From an uncultured Nocardiaceae bacterium (GTDB lineage Bacteria; Actinomycetota; Actinomycetes; Mycobacteriales; Mycobacteriaceae), in the NCBI GenBank assembly GCA_936936565.1, contig CAKZIX010000014.1, positions 1 to 44,364 on the forward strand: 44,364 bases of DNA, in the 5' to 3' direction. Made by a program: the position numbers and the translations under genes. Positions 29,847-37,908 of this stretch are shown here, piece by piece (position 1 is the stretch's first letter; every line of letters begins with the position of its first letter). The notes under the pieces were generated by a model. It was not told where the DNA came from. It was given only the letters and a program-made list of their open reading frames with translations, and searched no databases.

Positions 29847-32354
29847 ATGAACGCCACTCGCAAGACCGCGGTCGTCGCCGGTCATGGCATGGTCGGTCAT
29901 CGGTTCGTCGAGGCGCTGCGCGCGCGCGACGAGGCCGGCGACTGGCAGGTGATCGTGTTGTCGGAGGAGGCCCTGCCCGCCTACGACCGTGTCGGCCTGT
30001 CCTCCTACGTCGGCGTCTGGGAGGCGAGCGAGCTCGCGCTGCCGGGCAACGAGTACGCCGGTGACGTGCTGGTCGACCTGCGGCTGGGCGAGAAGGCCGA
30101 GTCGATCGACCGCGAGGCCCGCAAGGTCGTCACGACCAGCGGCGACGTCGTCGGTTACGACGCGCTCGTGCTCGCCACCGGCTCGTACGCGTTCGTGCCG
30201 CCGGTGCCGGGTCACGATCTCGACGGCTGCTTCGTCTACCGCACCCTCGACGACCTCGACGGGATCCGCGCGACCGCGGAAGCGGCCGGGCCCGGCGCGC
30301 ACGGCGTCGTCGTCGGCGGCGGTCTGCTCGGTCTGGAGGCGGCCAACGCGCTGCGGCTGCTGGGCATGACCCCGCACGTCGTCGAGTACAACAACCGGCT
30401 GATGCCCGCGCAGGTCGACGACGGCGGCGGCGCGATCCTGGAACGCCTGGTCAGCGACCTCGGCCTCAACGTGCACACCGGTGTCGGTACCAAGCAGATC
30501 GAGCGGACCGACACCGGCCTGCAGGTGTCGCTGTCCGACGAGACGGTGATCGACGCCGCGCTGGTCGTGTTCTCCGCGGGCATCCGCCCGCGCGACGAGA
30601 TCGCCCGCGCCGCCGGCCTCGAGGTCGGCCCGCGTGGCGGCGTCATCACCGATTTGAGTTGCCGGACAAGCGATCCCAACATCTGGGCGGTCGGCGAGGT
30701 CGCCGCCGTCGATGGCACTTGCTACGGCCTGGTGGCGCCGGGTTACACCACCGCGGAGATCGTCGCCGACCGGCTGCTCGGCGGCGCGGGCGAGTTCCCG
30801 GGTGCGGACATGTCCACCAAGCTCAAGCTGATGGGTGTCGACGTGGCCAGCTTCGGCGACGCGCACGCCACCACCGAGGGTGCGCTGTCGGTCGTGCTGC
30901 ACGACGCCGCGAAGGGCACCTACGCCAAGCTCGTCGTGTCCGACGACGCCAAGACCCTGCTCGGCGGCATCCTGGTCGGCGACGCCTCGCAATATGCGGC
31001 GCTGCGCCCGCTCGTCGGGCGGCCGCTGCCCGCGGACCCGGCGGCGCTGATCAGCCCCGCGGGTGCCGAACTCGGTGCCGACGCGCTGCCCGACGACGCC
31101 CAGATCTGCTCCTGCAACAACGTCTGCAAGGGCGACATCTGCGGCGCCATCGAGGGCGGTGCCGCCGATATCGCGAGCGTCAAGAAGTGCACCAACGCCG
31201 GAACCTCCTGCGGCGGTTGCGTTCCCATGATCAAGAAGCTGCTCGAGCAGTCCGGTGTCGCGATGAGCAAGGCGCTGTGCGAGCACTTCGCGCTCTCGCG
31301 TGCCGAGCTGTTCGAGATCGTTCAGGTCACCGGCATCCGCACGTTCAGCGAGCTCATCGCCAAGCACGGCAAGGGCGTCGGCTGCGACATCTGCAAGCCG
31401 ACGGTCGCCTCGATCCTCGCGTCGACCTCCAGTGACCACATTCTGGACGGCGAGCAAGCGGCGCTGCAGGACACCAACGACCACTTCCTGGCCAACCTGC
31501 AGAAGAACGGCACCTACTCGGTGGTGCCGCGGATGCCCGGTGGCGAGGTGACGGCCGATCAGCTGATCACCATCGGCGAGGTCGCCAAGGAGTTCGACCT
31601 CTACGTCAAGGTCACCGGCGGGCAGCGCATCGACCTGTTCGGTGCGCGCGTCGAGCAGTTGCCGCAGATCTGGAAGCGGCTCGTCGACGCCGGCATGGAG
31701 TCCGGGCACGCCTACGGCAAGTCGTTGCGCACAGTGAAGAGCTGTGTCGGTTCGACGTGGTGCCGCTACGGTCAGCAGGATTCGGTCGGCATGGCCGTGC
31801 TGCTCGAAAAGCGTTACCGCGGTTTGCGTTCCCCGCACAAGCTCAAGCTGGCCGTGTCCGGCTGCGCGCGCGAGTGCGCCGAGGCGCGCGGCAAGGACGT
31901 CGGCGTCATCGCCACCGAGAACGGCTGGAACCTCTACGTCGGCGGCAACGGCGGTCTCACGCCCAAGCACGCGGTGCTGTTGGCCGGCGACCTCGACGAC
32001 GAGACGCTGATCGCCTACATCGACCGCTACCTGATGTTCTACATCCGCACCGCGGACCGGCTGCAGCGCACCGCGCCGTGGCAGGAGGAGATCGAAGGCG
32101 GCATCGATCACATCCGCGACGTCGTCTGTGCCGATTCGCTCGGCATCGCCGCCGACCTGGAGGCCGCGATGGAGCGGCACGTCGCCAACTACAAGGACGA
32201 GTGGGCAGGTGTCCTCGAAGACGAGGAGAAGCTGTCGCGCTTCGTGTCCTTCGTCAATGCCCCGGAGGAGTCGGACCCGACGGTCGCGTTCGACGAATCC
32301 GGACCGCGCAAGGTGCCTGTGTTGCTCGGCACTCCGTCCGTACCAGTGCGGTAA
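29847..32354 (+). CDS. nirB: Assimilatory nitrite reductase NAD(P)H, large subunit
   Basis: An 835-residue NirB. The N-terminal half is a pyridine-nucleotide/FAD reductase (VVAGHGMVGHRFVEAL; VVGGGLLGLEAANALRLLG; WAVGEVAAVDGTCYGLV). Near residues 420-460 is the BFD-like [2Fe-2S] region (CSCNNVCKGDICG...CTNAGTSCGGC), with a second one ending GVGCDICKP. The C-terminal siroheme/[4Fe-4S] domain has SCVGSTWCRYG and SGCAREC near residues 632-676. It reduces nitrite to ammonium with six electrons in the cytoplasm. GGAGG precedes ATG 29847. It is followed by nirD and siroheme-supply genes. Confidence 0.97.
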   Translation: MNATRKTAVVAGHGMVGHRFVEALRARDEAGDWQVIVLSEEALPAYDRVGLSSYVGVWEASELALPGNEYAGDVLVDLRLGEKAESIDREARKVVTTSGDVVGYDALVLATGSYAFVPPVPGHDLDGCFVYRTLDDLDGIRATAEAAGPGAHGVVVGGGLLGLEAANALRLLGMTPHVVEYNNRLMPAQVDDGGGAILERLVSDLGLNVHTGVGTKQIERTDTGLQVSLSDETVIDAALVVFSAGIRPRDEIARAAGLEVGPRGGVITDLSCRTSDPNIWAVGEVAAVDGTCYGLVAPGYTTAEIVADRLLGGAGEFPGADMSTKLKLMGVDVASFGDAHATTEGALSVVLHDAAKGTYAKLVVSDDAKTLLGGILVGDASQYAALRPLVGRPLPADPAALISPAGAELGADALPDDAQICSCNNVCKGDICGAIEGGAADIASVKKCTNAGTSCGGCVPMIKKLLEQSGVAMSKALCEHFALSRAELFEIVQVTGIRTFSELIAKHGKGVGCDICKPTVASILASTSSDHILDGEQAALQDTNDHFLANLQKNGTYSVVPRMPGGEVTADQLITIGEVAKEFDLYVKVTGGQRIDLFGARVEQLPQIWKRLVDAGMESGHAYGKSLRTVKSCVGSTWCRYGQQDSVGMAVLLEKRYRGLRSPHKLKLAVSGCARECAEARGKDVGVIATENGWNLYVGGNGGLTPKHAVLLAGDLDDETLIAYIDRYLMFYIRTADRLQRTAPWQEEIEGGIDHIRDVVCADSLGIAADLEAAMERHVANYKDEWAGVLEDEEKLSRFVSFVNAPEESDPTVAFDESGPRKVPVLLGTPSVPVR

Positions 32355-32422
32355 TCGCTGTTTAACGCCTCAGAAACACCCGCGACGAACCATAGAGAAG
32401 ACCTGCAGTTGAGGAGCGCGTC

Positions 32423-32803
32423 ATGACCGTCATCGACACCACCCCCGCCGTCTCGGATTTCGCCAGCGCAGAGTGGACCCCGGCCTGCGCGCTCGGTCGT
32501 CTCATTCCGGGCCGCGGCGTCGCCGTGCTGCTGCCCGGCCATACCCAGGCCGCCCTGTTTCTCCTCGGCGACGGCACGCTGCGTGCCGTCGGCAACATCG
32601 ATCCGTTCGGCCGGGCGGCGGTGATGTCGCGCGGGCTGGTCGGCGATCGCAACGGCGAGCCGACGGTGGCGTCGCCGCTGCTCAAGCAGGTCTTCTCGCT
32701 CGAGGACGGACGCTGCTTGGACGATGCTTCGACGCGCCTTCCGGTCTTCGCGGTGCGCGTCGTGGACGGCATCGTCGAGGTCGGCCCGCTCGTCGGAGGC
32801 TGA
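32423..32803 (+). CDS. nirD: Nitrite reductase small subunit (Rieske-like)
   Basis: A 126-residue NirD with a Rieske-type beta fold (WTPACALGRLIPGRGVAVLL; LRAVGNIDPFGRAAVMSRGL; ASPLLKQVFSLEDGRCLDD). The CxH/CxxH iron-sulphur ligands of true Rieske proteins are absent, as is normal for NirD. It forms the assimilatory nitrite reductase with NirB. GAGGAG lies before the ATG. It is in the same operon as nirB. Confidence 0.95.
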   Translation: MTVIDTTPAVSDFASAEWTPACALGRLIPGRGVAVLLPGHTQAALFLLGDGTLRAVGNIDPFGRAAVMSRGLVGDRNGEPTVASPLLKQVFSLEDGRCLDDASTRLPVFAVRVVDGIVEVGPLVGG

Positions 32804-32861
32804 CCATGAACGAACGAAGGTGCAACACTTCATGTCGACACCGACCATGCGAGGTGCAGGC

Positions 32862-33995
32862 ATGAGCGATCTGTCCGGATTCACCATCGGCGTCACCGCC
32901 GCGCGGCGCGCCGAAGAGTTCTCGACGCTGCTCGAGCGGCGCGGCGCCACGGTACTGCGAGCTCCGGCCATCAAGATCATTCCGTTGTCCGACGACAACG
33001 AGCTCGAGCGAGTCACCGCCGAGCTCGTCGCCGATCCGCCCGAAATCACGGTGGCCACCACGGGCATCGGCTTCCGGGGCTGGATGGAGGCCGCCGAGGG
33101 CTGGGGACTGGCCGAAGATCTCACCAAGGCGCTCGGCACCTCGCGCATGCTCGCCCGCGGCCCCAAGGCCAAGGGTGCGATCCGCGCCGCCGACCTGCGC
33201 GACGAATGGTCGCCGGCCTCGGAGTCGTCGGCGGAGGTGCTCGACCACCTGCTCGCCGAGGGCGTGGAGGGCAAGCGCATCGCAGTGCAGCTGCACGGCG
33301 CCACCACCGAGTGGGAGCCGATTCCCGACTTCTGCGAGGTGCTGCGCTGTGCGGGCGCGCAGATCGTCGCGGTGCCGGTGTACCGCTGGACCCCACCCGC
33401 GGATCAATCGCCGATGGATCGGCTCATCGAGACCACGGTGTCGGCGGGACTGGACTGTCTGACGTTCACCAGCGCGCCCGCGGTGGCGTCGATGCTGATG
33501 CGCGCCAAGGAAACCGGGCTCATCGAGCCGCTGCTGTACGCCCTGCGCGGCCGCGTCCTCGCGGCCTGTGTCGGACCGATCACCGCGGCACCGCTCGAAG
33601 AGCTGTCGGTCCCCACGTCGATGCCGGGCCGGGCCCGCCTCGGCGCGCTCGCGCGCCACGTCTGCGAGGAGCTGCCGCGCCGCGCCAGCCGGATTCACGC
33701 CGACGGGCACGACATCAGCGTGCGCGGTGCGTGCGTGGTGGTCGACGGGGACGTGAAGTCGTTGCCGCCGGCTTCCATGGCGCTCATGCGCACGCTGGCC
33801 CGCCAGCCGGGCCGGGTGGTGCCCCGGGAGACGTTGCTGGCCGCGCTACCCGGCGGCGGCGAAGACACGCACGCCGTGGAAACCGCCATCGCGCGGCTGC
33901 GCTCGTCGCTCGGTGCCCCGAAGATCATTCAGACTGTGGTCAAGCGCGGCTACCGGCTCGCGCTCGACCCCGCCGAATGTGTGGACCGGGTTTGA
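32862..33995 (+). CDS. nnaR: NnaR-type regulator: HemD-like domain fused to winged helix
   Basis: A 377-residue fusion. Residues 1-270 resemble uroporphyrinogen-III synthase (FTIGVTAARRAEEFSTLLER; TVATTGIGFRGWMEAAEGWG; CLTFTSAPAVASMLMRA; VGPITAAPLEELS). Residues 285-370 are an OmpR/PhoB winged helix (SLPPASMALMRTLARQPGRV; VETAIARLRSSLGAPKIIQT; VVKRGYRLAL). This architecture is that of NnaR, which in Streptomyces and mycobacteria helps GlnR activate nitrate/nitrite assimilation genes. The HemD part may sense a tetrapyrrole. ATG 32862 has GAGG seven bases upstream; ATG 32832 and 32847 are alternatives. The stop codon overlaps dispersed repeat copy B. Confidence 0.88.
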   Translation: MSDLSGFTIGVTAARRAEEFSTLLERRGATVLRAPAIKIIPLSDDNELERVTAELVADPPEITVATTGIGFRGWMEAAEGWGLAEDLTKALGTSRMLARGPKAKGAIRAADLRDEWSPASESSAEVLDHLLAEGVEGKRIAVQLHGATTEWEPIPDFCEVLRCAGAQIVAVPVYRWTPPADQSPMDRLIETTVSAGLDCLTFTSAPAVASMLMRAKETGLIEPLLYALRGRVLAACVGPITAAPLEELSVPTSMPGRARLGALARHVCEELPRRASRIHADGHDISVRGACVVVDGDVKSLPPASMALMRTLARQPGRVVPRETLLAALPGGGEDTHAVETAIARLRSSLGAPKIIQTVVKRGYRLALDPAECVDRV

Positions 33996-34108
33996 TGGCC
34001 TCGCTGCGCTCGGCGGGTTCGCGACGCTTCCCGCCGCGTCTTCCTCCGGTCGCACTCGCTGCGCTCGTGAGCGCTCCCTGCGTCCAGACGCGGCGACGCG
34101 CCGCGAAC
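33995..34108 (-). repeat. Dispersed intergenic repeat, copy B (inverted relative to copy A)
   Basis: Reads on the minus strand like 9201-9318. The first 26 bases and the GAAGACGCGGCGGGAAGCG block are identical, and the ends coincide (GGCCAT). It fills most of the gap between nnaR and the chelatase gene. Confidence 0.8.
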
Positions 34109-34135
34109 GGCGGGTGAGGTACCGATGAACCGCTC

Positions 34136-34193
34136 ATGGTGCTCGTCGCGCTCGCAAGACGCTGCTCGGTCCAGACCACGCGGACGCGCGAAC
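34136..34193 (-). repeat. Dispersed intergenic repeat, short degenerate copy C
   Basis: ATGGTGCTCGTCGCGCTCG and GGTCCAGACCACGCGGACG followed by CGCGAAC repeat the two ends of copy B with the middle deleted. It lies 27 bases after copy B in the same orientation and ends just before the Shine-Dalgarno of the chelatase gene. Confidence 0.55.
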
Positions 34194-34208
34194 CGAAAGG
34201 TGTGACGT

Positions 34209-34895
34209 ATGAACTCGGAAATGGTTCTTGTGGCACACGGCACGCGCTCCACGCGCGGGGTCGAGACGATCGCCGCGCTCGCCGAAGCGGTCGCGCAGCG
34301 GGGGATTCGGGTGCGCACCGCGTTCGTCGACGTGCTCGGTCCGTCGCCGTCGGAAGTGTTGCGTGACGTGGGCGCCCGGCCTGCGGTCGTCGTGCCGGCC
34401 TTTCTGGCGTCCGGGTATCACGTGCACAGCGACGTGCCGCGCGAGGTGGCCGACAGTGGCCACCCTGCCGTCACTGTGACACCGGCCCTCGGCCCCGATC
34501 CGGTGCTGGCGCGCGTCCAGCACCGGCGGCTGATCGAGGCCGGCTGGCGGGCGGGTGATCCGGTGGTCCTCGCTGCGGCGGGCTCGTCGGACCCGCGTGC
34601 CCTGCGCGATGTGCGCCGTGCGGCGGCAATGCTGTCCGAACATGTCGGCCGGGTCGACATCGGTTATGCGGCAACGGCGTCGCCGCGGGTCGGCGAGGTA
34701 GTTGCCGGCCTGCGCAAGCGCCGGGTGTTCGTGGCCTCGTATCTGTTGGCGCACGGGCTGTTCCAAGAACGGTTGCACGAATGCCGGGCGAAGGGAGTCA
34801 CCGAACCGTTGGGCGTCGCGCCCGAGGTTGTCGATCTGCTCGTACAGCGATTCACCGCCGGCGCGCGCCAGCTCGCCGGAGCGCGCACCATGTGA
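34209..34895 (+). CDS. Sirohydrochlorin chelatase (CbiX/SirB type)
   Basis: A 228-residue two-lobe chelatase. MVLVAHGTRSTRGVETIAAL gives the metal-site histidine at about residue 10, and PAFLASGYHVHSDVPREV gives the second histidine pair near residue 72. VVLAAAGSSDPRALRDV and SYLLAHGLFQERLHE are the matching parts of the second lobe. It inserts Fe(II) into sirohydrochlorin to form siroheme, the cofactor of NirB, or Co(II) in cobalamin synthesis. The nirBD context favours iron. GAAAGG precedes ATG 34209. The upstream methyltransferase (cobA/cysG type) is not in the window. Confidence 0.92.
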   Translation: MNSEMVLVAHGTRSTRGVETIAALAEAVAQRGIRVRTAFVDVLGPSPSEVLRDVGARPAVVVPAFLASGYHVHSDVPREVADSGHPAVTVTPALGPDPVLARVQHRRLIEAGWRAGDPVVLAAAGSSDPRALRDVRRAAAMLSEHVGRVDIGYAATASPRVGEVVAGLRKRRVFVASYLLAHGLFQERLHECRAKGVTEPLGVAPEVVDLLVQRFTAGARQLAGARTM

Positions 34896-35220
34896 ACATG
34901 TTCTGTCGGCGTGTCCGGTGTGCGTGTTGCGCGCATCACGTTCGTAACCTTCGCCGCCACCGAAAATTGGCCCCGGCAAATCCGACTGGACTGTTGGTTT
35001 CGACGCGAAATGTGTTGCGGCTTACATGTTTTCGTTCTCTTGCGGTCGGCTGCGGATTCTAGGCCGGAACGCACAGGCCCGCCGGATTCGGATGGGTTTG
35101 GGCGAGTGCTCACCGGACCTTCACCGCCCGGTCACGTCAGCGGGCGCGATTGTGCTTGCTGGATTCATCCACCGTTACTCCGTCCGGCTAGCGTGATTGC
35201 CGAGCAGGGAAGGAGTCGGC
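34896..35220. other. Intergenic region without genes
   Basis: This 325-base stretch separates the chelatase gene from the LysR gene. I see no supported reading frame or RNA gene. It is richer in A and T than its neighbours. A perfect palindrome GAACATGTTC spans the chelatase stop (34894-34903). AAGGAG at 35209-35214 is the Shine-Dalgarno of the LysR gene. The promoter of the LysR gene must lie here, but no box is convincing. Confidence 0.6.
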
Positions 35221-36153
35221 ATGGAGTTCCGACATCTTGTTTCGTTCATTGCCATCGCCGAAGAACTACACTTCGGCCGCGCAGCGCAGCGCCTCCACCT
35301 CACGCAGCCGAGCCTCAGTGCCCAGCTGCAGAAGCTGGAGAAGTCGCTGGGAGTGCAGCTGGTTGCGCGTAACTCGCACGAGGTCAAGCTGACGGCCGCG
35401 GGGCGAGAATTCGAAGGCCGAGCACGCCAGATCGTCGCCCAGATGGAGCGGGCGGCGCAACTGGCCAAGGCGACCGCCGCCGGTCGGTCCGGTGCGCTGA
35501 GTGTGGGCTACAACTTGCCGGCCAGCCGGCACGTGCTGCCCACGGTGCTGGCCAAGATGAGCACTGAACACCCGGATGTGGTTGTGTCGCTGTGGGAAAA
35601 GCGGACCGGGCCGCAGTTGCAGGCGCTGCTCGACGGCACGCTGGATGTCGCCCTGGTGTACGGGCACCCGCATTCGGCGCAGTTCCGGTACCGCCGGTTG
35701 CTGCACCGGGTGCCGCTGGTGGCAGTGGTGGGGCGCGGCCATGTGTGGGCCACCCGGCCCGGGGTCCCGTTCAAGGAGCTCGAGGGTCAGTCCTGCGTGC
35801 TGTTCGATCGCGAGCAGTGTCCGGCGATGTACGACTCGATCTTCCGTGCCGCGGCGGACAATCGGATCGCGCTGGACGTGGCGCACATCGCCGACGATCC
35901 CGGTGCCACCGCGCACATGGTGTCGGTGCGCCCGCTCGTCGGGTTCGCCTCGCTGCCCAGGGCGATGTCGATGAGCATGGGCGCCCCGGGCTCCACCTCC
36001 GTGGCTGTGAAGTTGTTCGACCCGGTTCCCACGCTCGATCTGTACGCGGTATGGCGCGCGGATGAAATCGACCCCACCGTCAACTCGTTTCTCGATTGCC
36101 TCGAAAGCTCCGAGTCGGCTCGGGACAATATTGCCCACGCCACGCCGGCGTGA
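35221..36153 (+). CDS. LysR-family transcriptional regulator
   Basis: A 310-residue LysR regulator. The N-terminal helix-turn-helix is MEFRHLVSFIAIAEELHFGR, AAQRLHLTQPSLSAQLQKLE and KSLGVQLVARNSHEVKLTAA (residues 1-60). The effector domain (about 90-290) has ALSVGYNLPASRHVLPTVLA and LDVALVYGHPHSAQFRYRRL. ATG 35221 has AAGGAG six bases upstream. It reads in the same direction as the acyl-CoA synthetase, FAD oxidoreductase, SGNH hydrolase and PKS genes, and is a candidate pathway activator. A strong dyad before the synthetase gene (36217-36244) may be its site. Confidence 0.9.
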   Translation: MEFRHLVSFIAIAEELHFGRAAQRLHLTQPSLSAQLQKLEKSLGVQLVARNSHEVKLTAAGREFEGRARQIVAQMERAAQLAKATAAGRSGALSVGYNLPASRHVLPTVLAKMSTEHPDVVVSLWEKRTGPQLQALLDGTLDVALVYGHPHSAQFRYRRLLHRVPLVAVVGRGHVWATRPGVPFKELEGQSCVLFDREQCPAMYDSIFRAAADNRIALDVAHIADDPGATAHMVSVRPLVGFASLPRAMSMSMGAPGSTSVAVKLFDPVPTLDLYAVWRADEIDPTVNSFLDCLESSESARDNIAHATPA

Positions 36154-36216
36154 CAAGTCGGCATAGGCTGCAATAGCGAATGACGTTCGCGCGGTAGGAA
36201 CGGCTTTCACGAATCG

Positions 36217-36244
36217 CGGGTCTCGGCAGCGCCGCCGAGACTCG
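36217..36244. promoter_or_regulatory. Dyad immediately upstream of the acyl-CoA synthetase gene
   Basis: GTCTCGGC-n6-GCCGAGAC is perfect over eight base pairs and extends to eleven with one G-U pair in RNA. It ends four bases before the ATG, where no Shine-Dalgarno is visible. It could be a LysR operator on DNA or a hairpin limiting ribosome access on RNA. Confidence 0.5.
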
Positions 36245-36248
36245 AATT

Positions 36249-37865
36249 ATGAACGCAGTTTCCGTCACGGAGAATGGTTTCGATCTCGCCGCCGATGCCG
36301 GCTTGTATTCGGTGGTTGCCGCGGTGGCGGCGGCAAAACCGGAACAGCCCGGACTGGACGGATCGACCTGGGCGGACATCGACGCTCGGGTGCGCACCAT
36401 CGCTGCGGGGCTCATCGCCCGTGGTGTCGAGCCGGGCGAGCGGATCGCAGTGCTCGGCAAGACCAGCCTGACGTGGGCGCTGCTGGACTGCGCGGCGCTG
36501 GCCGTCGGCGCGGTGATCGTGCCGGTGTACCCGACCTCCTCGGCCGCCCAGATCGAGCACATCCTGCGCGACAGCGGCGCCGCCCACCTGGCCGCCGAGA
36601 CCGCCGAGGAAGGCCGGCGCCTGGCCGATACCGGCGTGTGGACCTTCGAGGAGATCGCCGGCTGGGACGACGAGTCCGAGAAGCTGGACGCGCGCATCGC
36701 CGCCGTCAAGGCCGACGACTTGGCGATGATCGTCTACACCTCGGGCACCACCGGCCTGGCCAAGGGCGTGATGATCACGCACCGCAACATGTACGCCAGC
36801 TCGGCCAACACCGTGCAGCAGACCGGCACGGTGTGCGCGGGCGTCACCGCGCTCGCGCTGCCGCTGTCGCACGTGTTCGGCCAGACGATCCTGTTCGCCT
36901 GCATCATCGGCGGCGCCGAAACCCACCTGCTGCCGAGCGTGCCGGACCTGGTCCCGGCCCTGCCGAAGATCCGCCCGACCTTCCTCGCGCTGGTTCCGTA
37001 CGCGCTGGAGAAGCTGCGCAAATTCGCCCGCAACCTGCTCGACGAGGGCGAAGAGGCCGACGCCGTGGCCCGCGGCCTGGAGCTGCTGCGGACCAACCCG
37101 GTGCCCGAGCCCTCCGACCACAAGGTCGCCGCCGCCTTCGGTGGCCGGCTGCAGTACGTGATCTCCGGTGGTGCCTCGCTCGACGACTCGACGGCCGGGT
37201 TCTACGCGGGCTTCGGCGTGCGCATCCTGAACTGCTACGGGCTCACCGAGTCGGCCACCGCGGTCACCGTCAACAAGCCGGAGACGAACCGGCTGGCGAC
37301 GGTCGGCCGCCCGATCCCGGGCGTCACCGTGGCGATCGCCGAGGCGGACGGCGAGGTGCTCATCAAGGGCAACAACGTCACCGTCGGGTACTGGGGCGCG
37401 GCCGCGGACAAGACACCCGTGGACGCCGAAGGCTGGCTGCACAGCGGTGACATCGGTGAGCTGGACGCCGACGGCTTCCTGCGGATCACCGGCCGCAAGA
37501 AGGAGATCCTGGTCACCTCCGGCGGCAAGAACGTCGCGCCGACGCCGCTCGAGGACCGGGTGCGGCTGCACCCGCTGGTGAGCAACTGCATGGTGGTCGG
37601 CGAGGGGCGCTCGTTCGTCACCGCGCTGGTCACCCTCGATCCGGCGCAGGCCGAGAAATTCACCGGCGACCGCACCGCCGCGGTGCAGACCGCAATCGAC
37701 GACGCCAATTCGCTCGTCTCGCAGGCCGAATCGATTCGGGCATTCCGGATTGTCGACGGTGATTTCACCGTCGACGGCGGGCTGCTGACGTCGTCGATGA
37801 AACTGCGCCGGAATGCAATCGCCGAAGCCTATTCGGCAGATATCGACGCCCTTTATTCCAAGTGA
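36249..37865 (+). CDS. AMP-dependent long-chain acyl-CoA synthetase (FadD-like)
   Basis: A 538-residue adenylating enzyme. The P-loop MIVYTSGTTGLAKGVMITH is at about residues 160-178, and SGGASLDDSTAGFYAGFG is followed by CYGLTESA. The C-terminal hinge reads GWLHSGDIGELDADGFLRIT and GRKKEILVTSGGKNVAPTPL, with the catalytic lysine region after it. It activates a fatty acid as acyl-AMP and passes it to CoA or a carrier protein. Followed by FAD oxidoreductase, SGNH hydrolase and PKS genes in the same direction, it probably supplies an acyl starter or activates the product. The start is ATG 36249. Confidence 0.93.
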   Translation: MNAVSVTENGFDLAADAGLYSVVAAVAAAKPEQPGLDGSTWADIDARVRTIAAGLIARGVEPGERIAVLGKTSLTWALLDCAALAVGAVIVPVYPTSSAAQIEHILRDSGAAHLAAETAEEGRRLADTGVWTFEEIAGWDDESEKLDARIAAVKADDLAMIVYTSGTTGLAKGVMITHRNMYASSANTVQQTGTVCAGVTALALPLSHVFGQTILFACIIGGAETHLLPSVPDLVPALPKIRPTFLALVPYALEKLRKFARNLLDEGEEADAVARGLELLRTNPVPEPSDHKVAAAFGGRLQYVISGGASLDDSTAGFYAGFGVRILNCYGLTESATAVTVNKPETNRLATVGRPIPGVTVAIAEADGEVLIKGNNVTVGYWGAAADKTPVDAEGWLHSGDIGELDADGFLRITGRKKEILVTSGGKNVAPTPLEDRVRLHPLVSNCMVVGEGRSFVTALVTLDPAQAEKFTGDRTAAVQTAIDDANSLVSQAESIRAFRIVDGDFTVDGGLLTSSMKLRRNAIAEAYSADIDALYSK

Positions 37866-37908
37866 ACTTACCGGTACAAATTCCCTCCCACGGAAAGTGA
37901 TCCGCGAA

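Noticed and set aside
28347..32180. Very long minus-strand frame opposite narK-nirB
   Set aside because: It mirrors codon periodicity of the real genes; the translation is rich in Arg, Asp, Val and His with no domain.
34894..34903. GAACATGTTC as a LexA/SOS box
   Set aside because: Actinobacterial LexA sites have GAAC-n4-GTTC; here the spacing is two bases, and it overlaps the end of a coding region.
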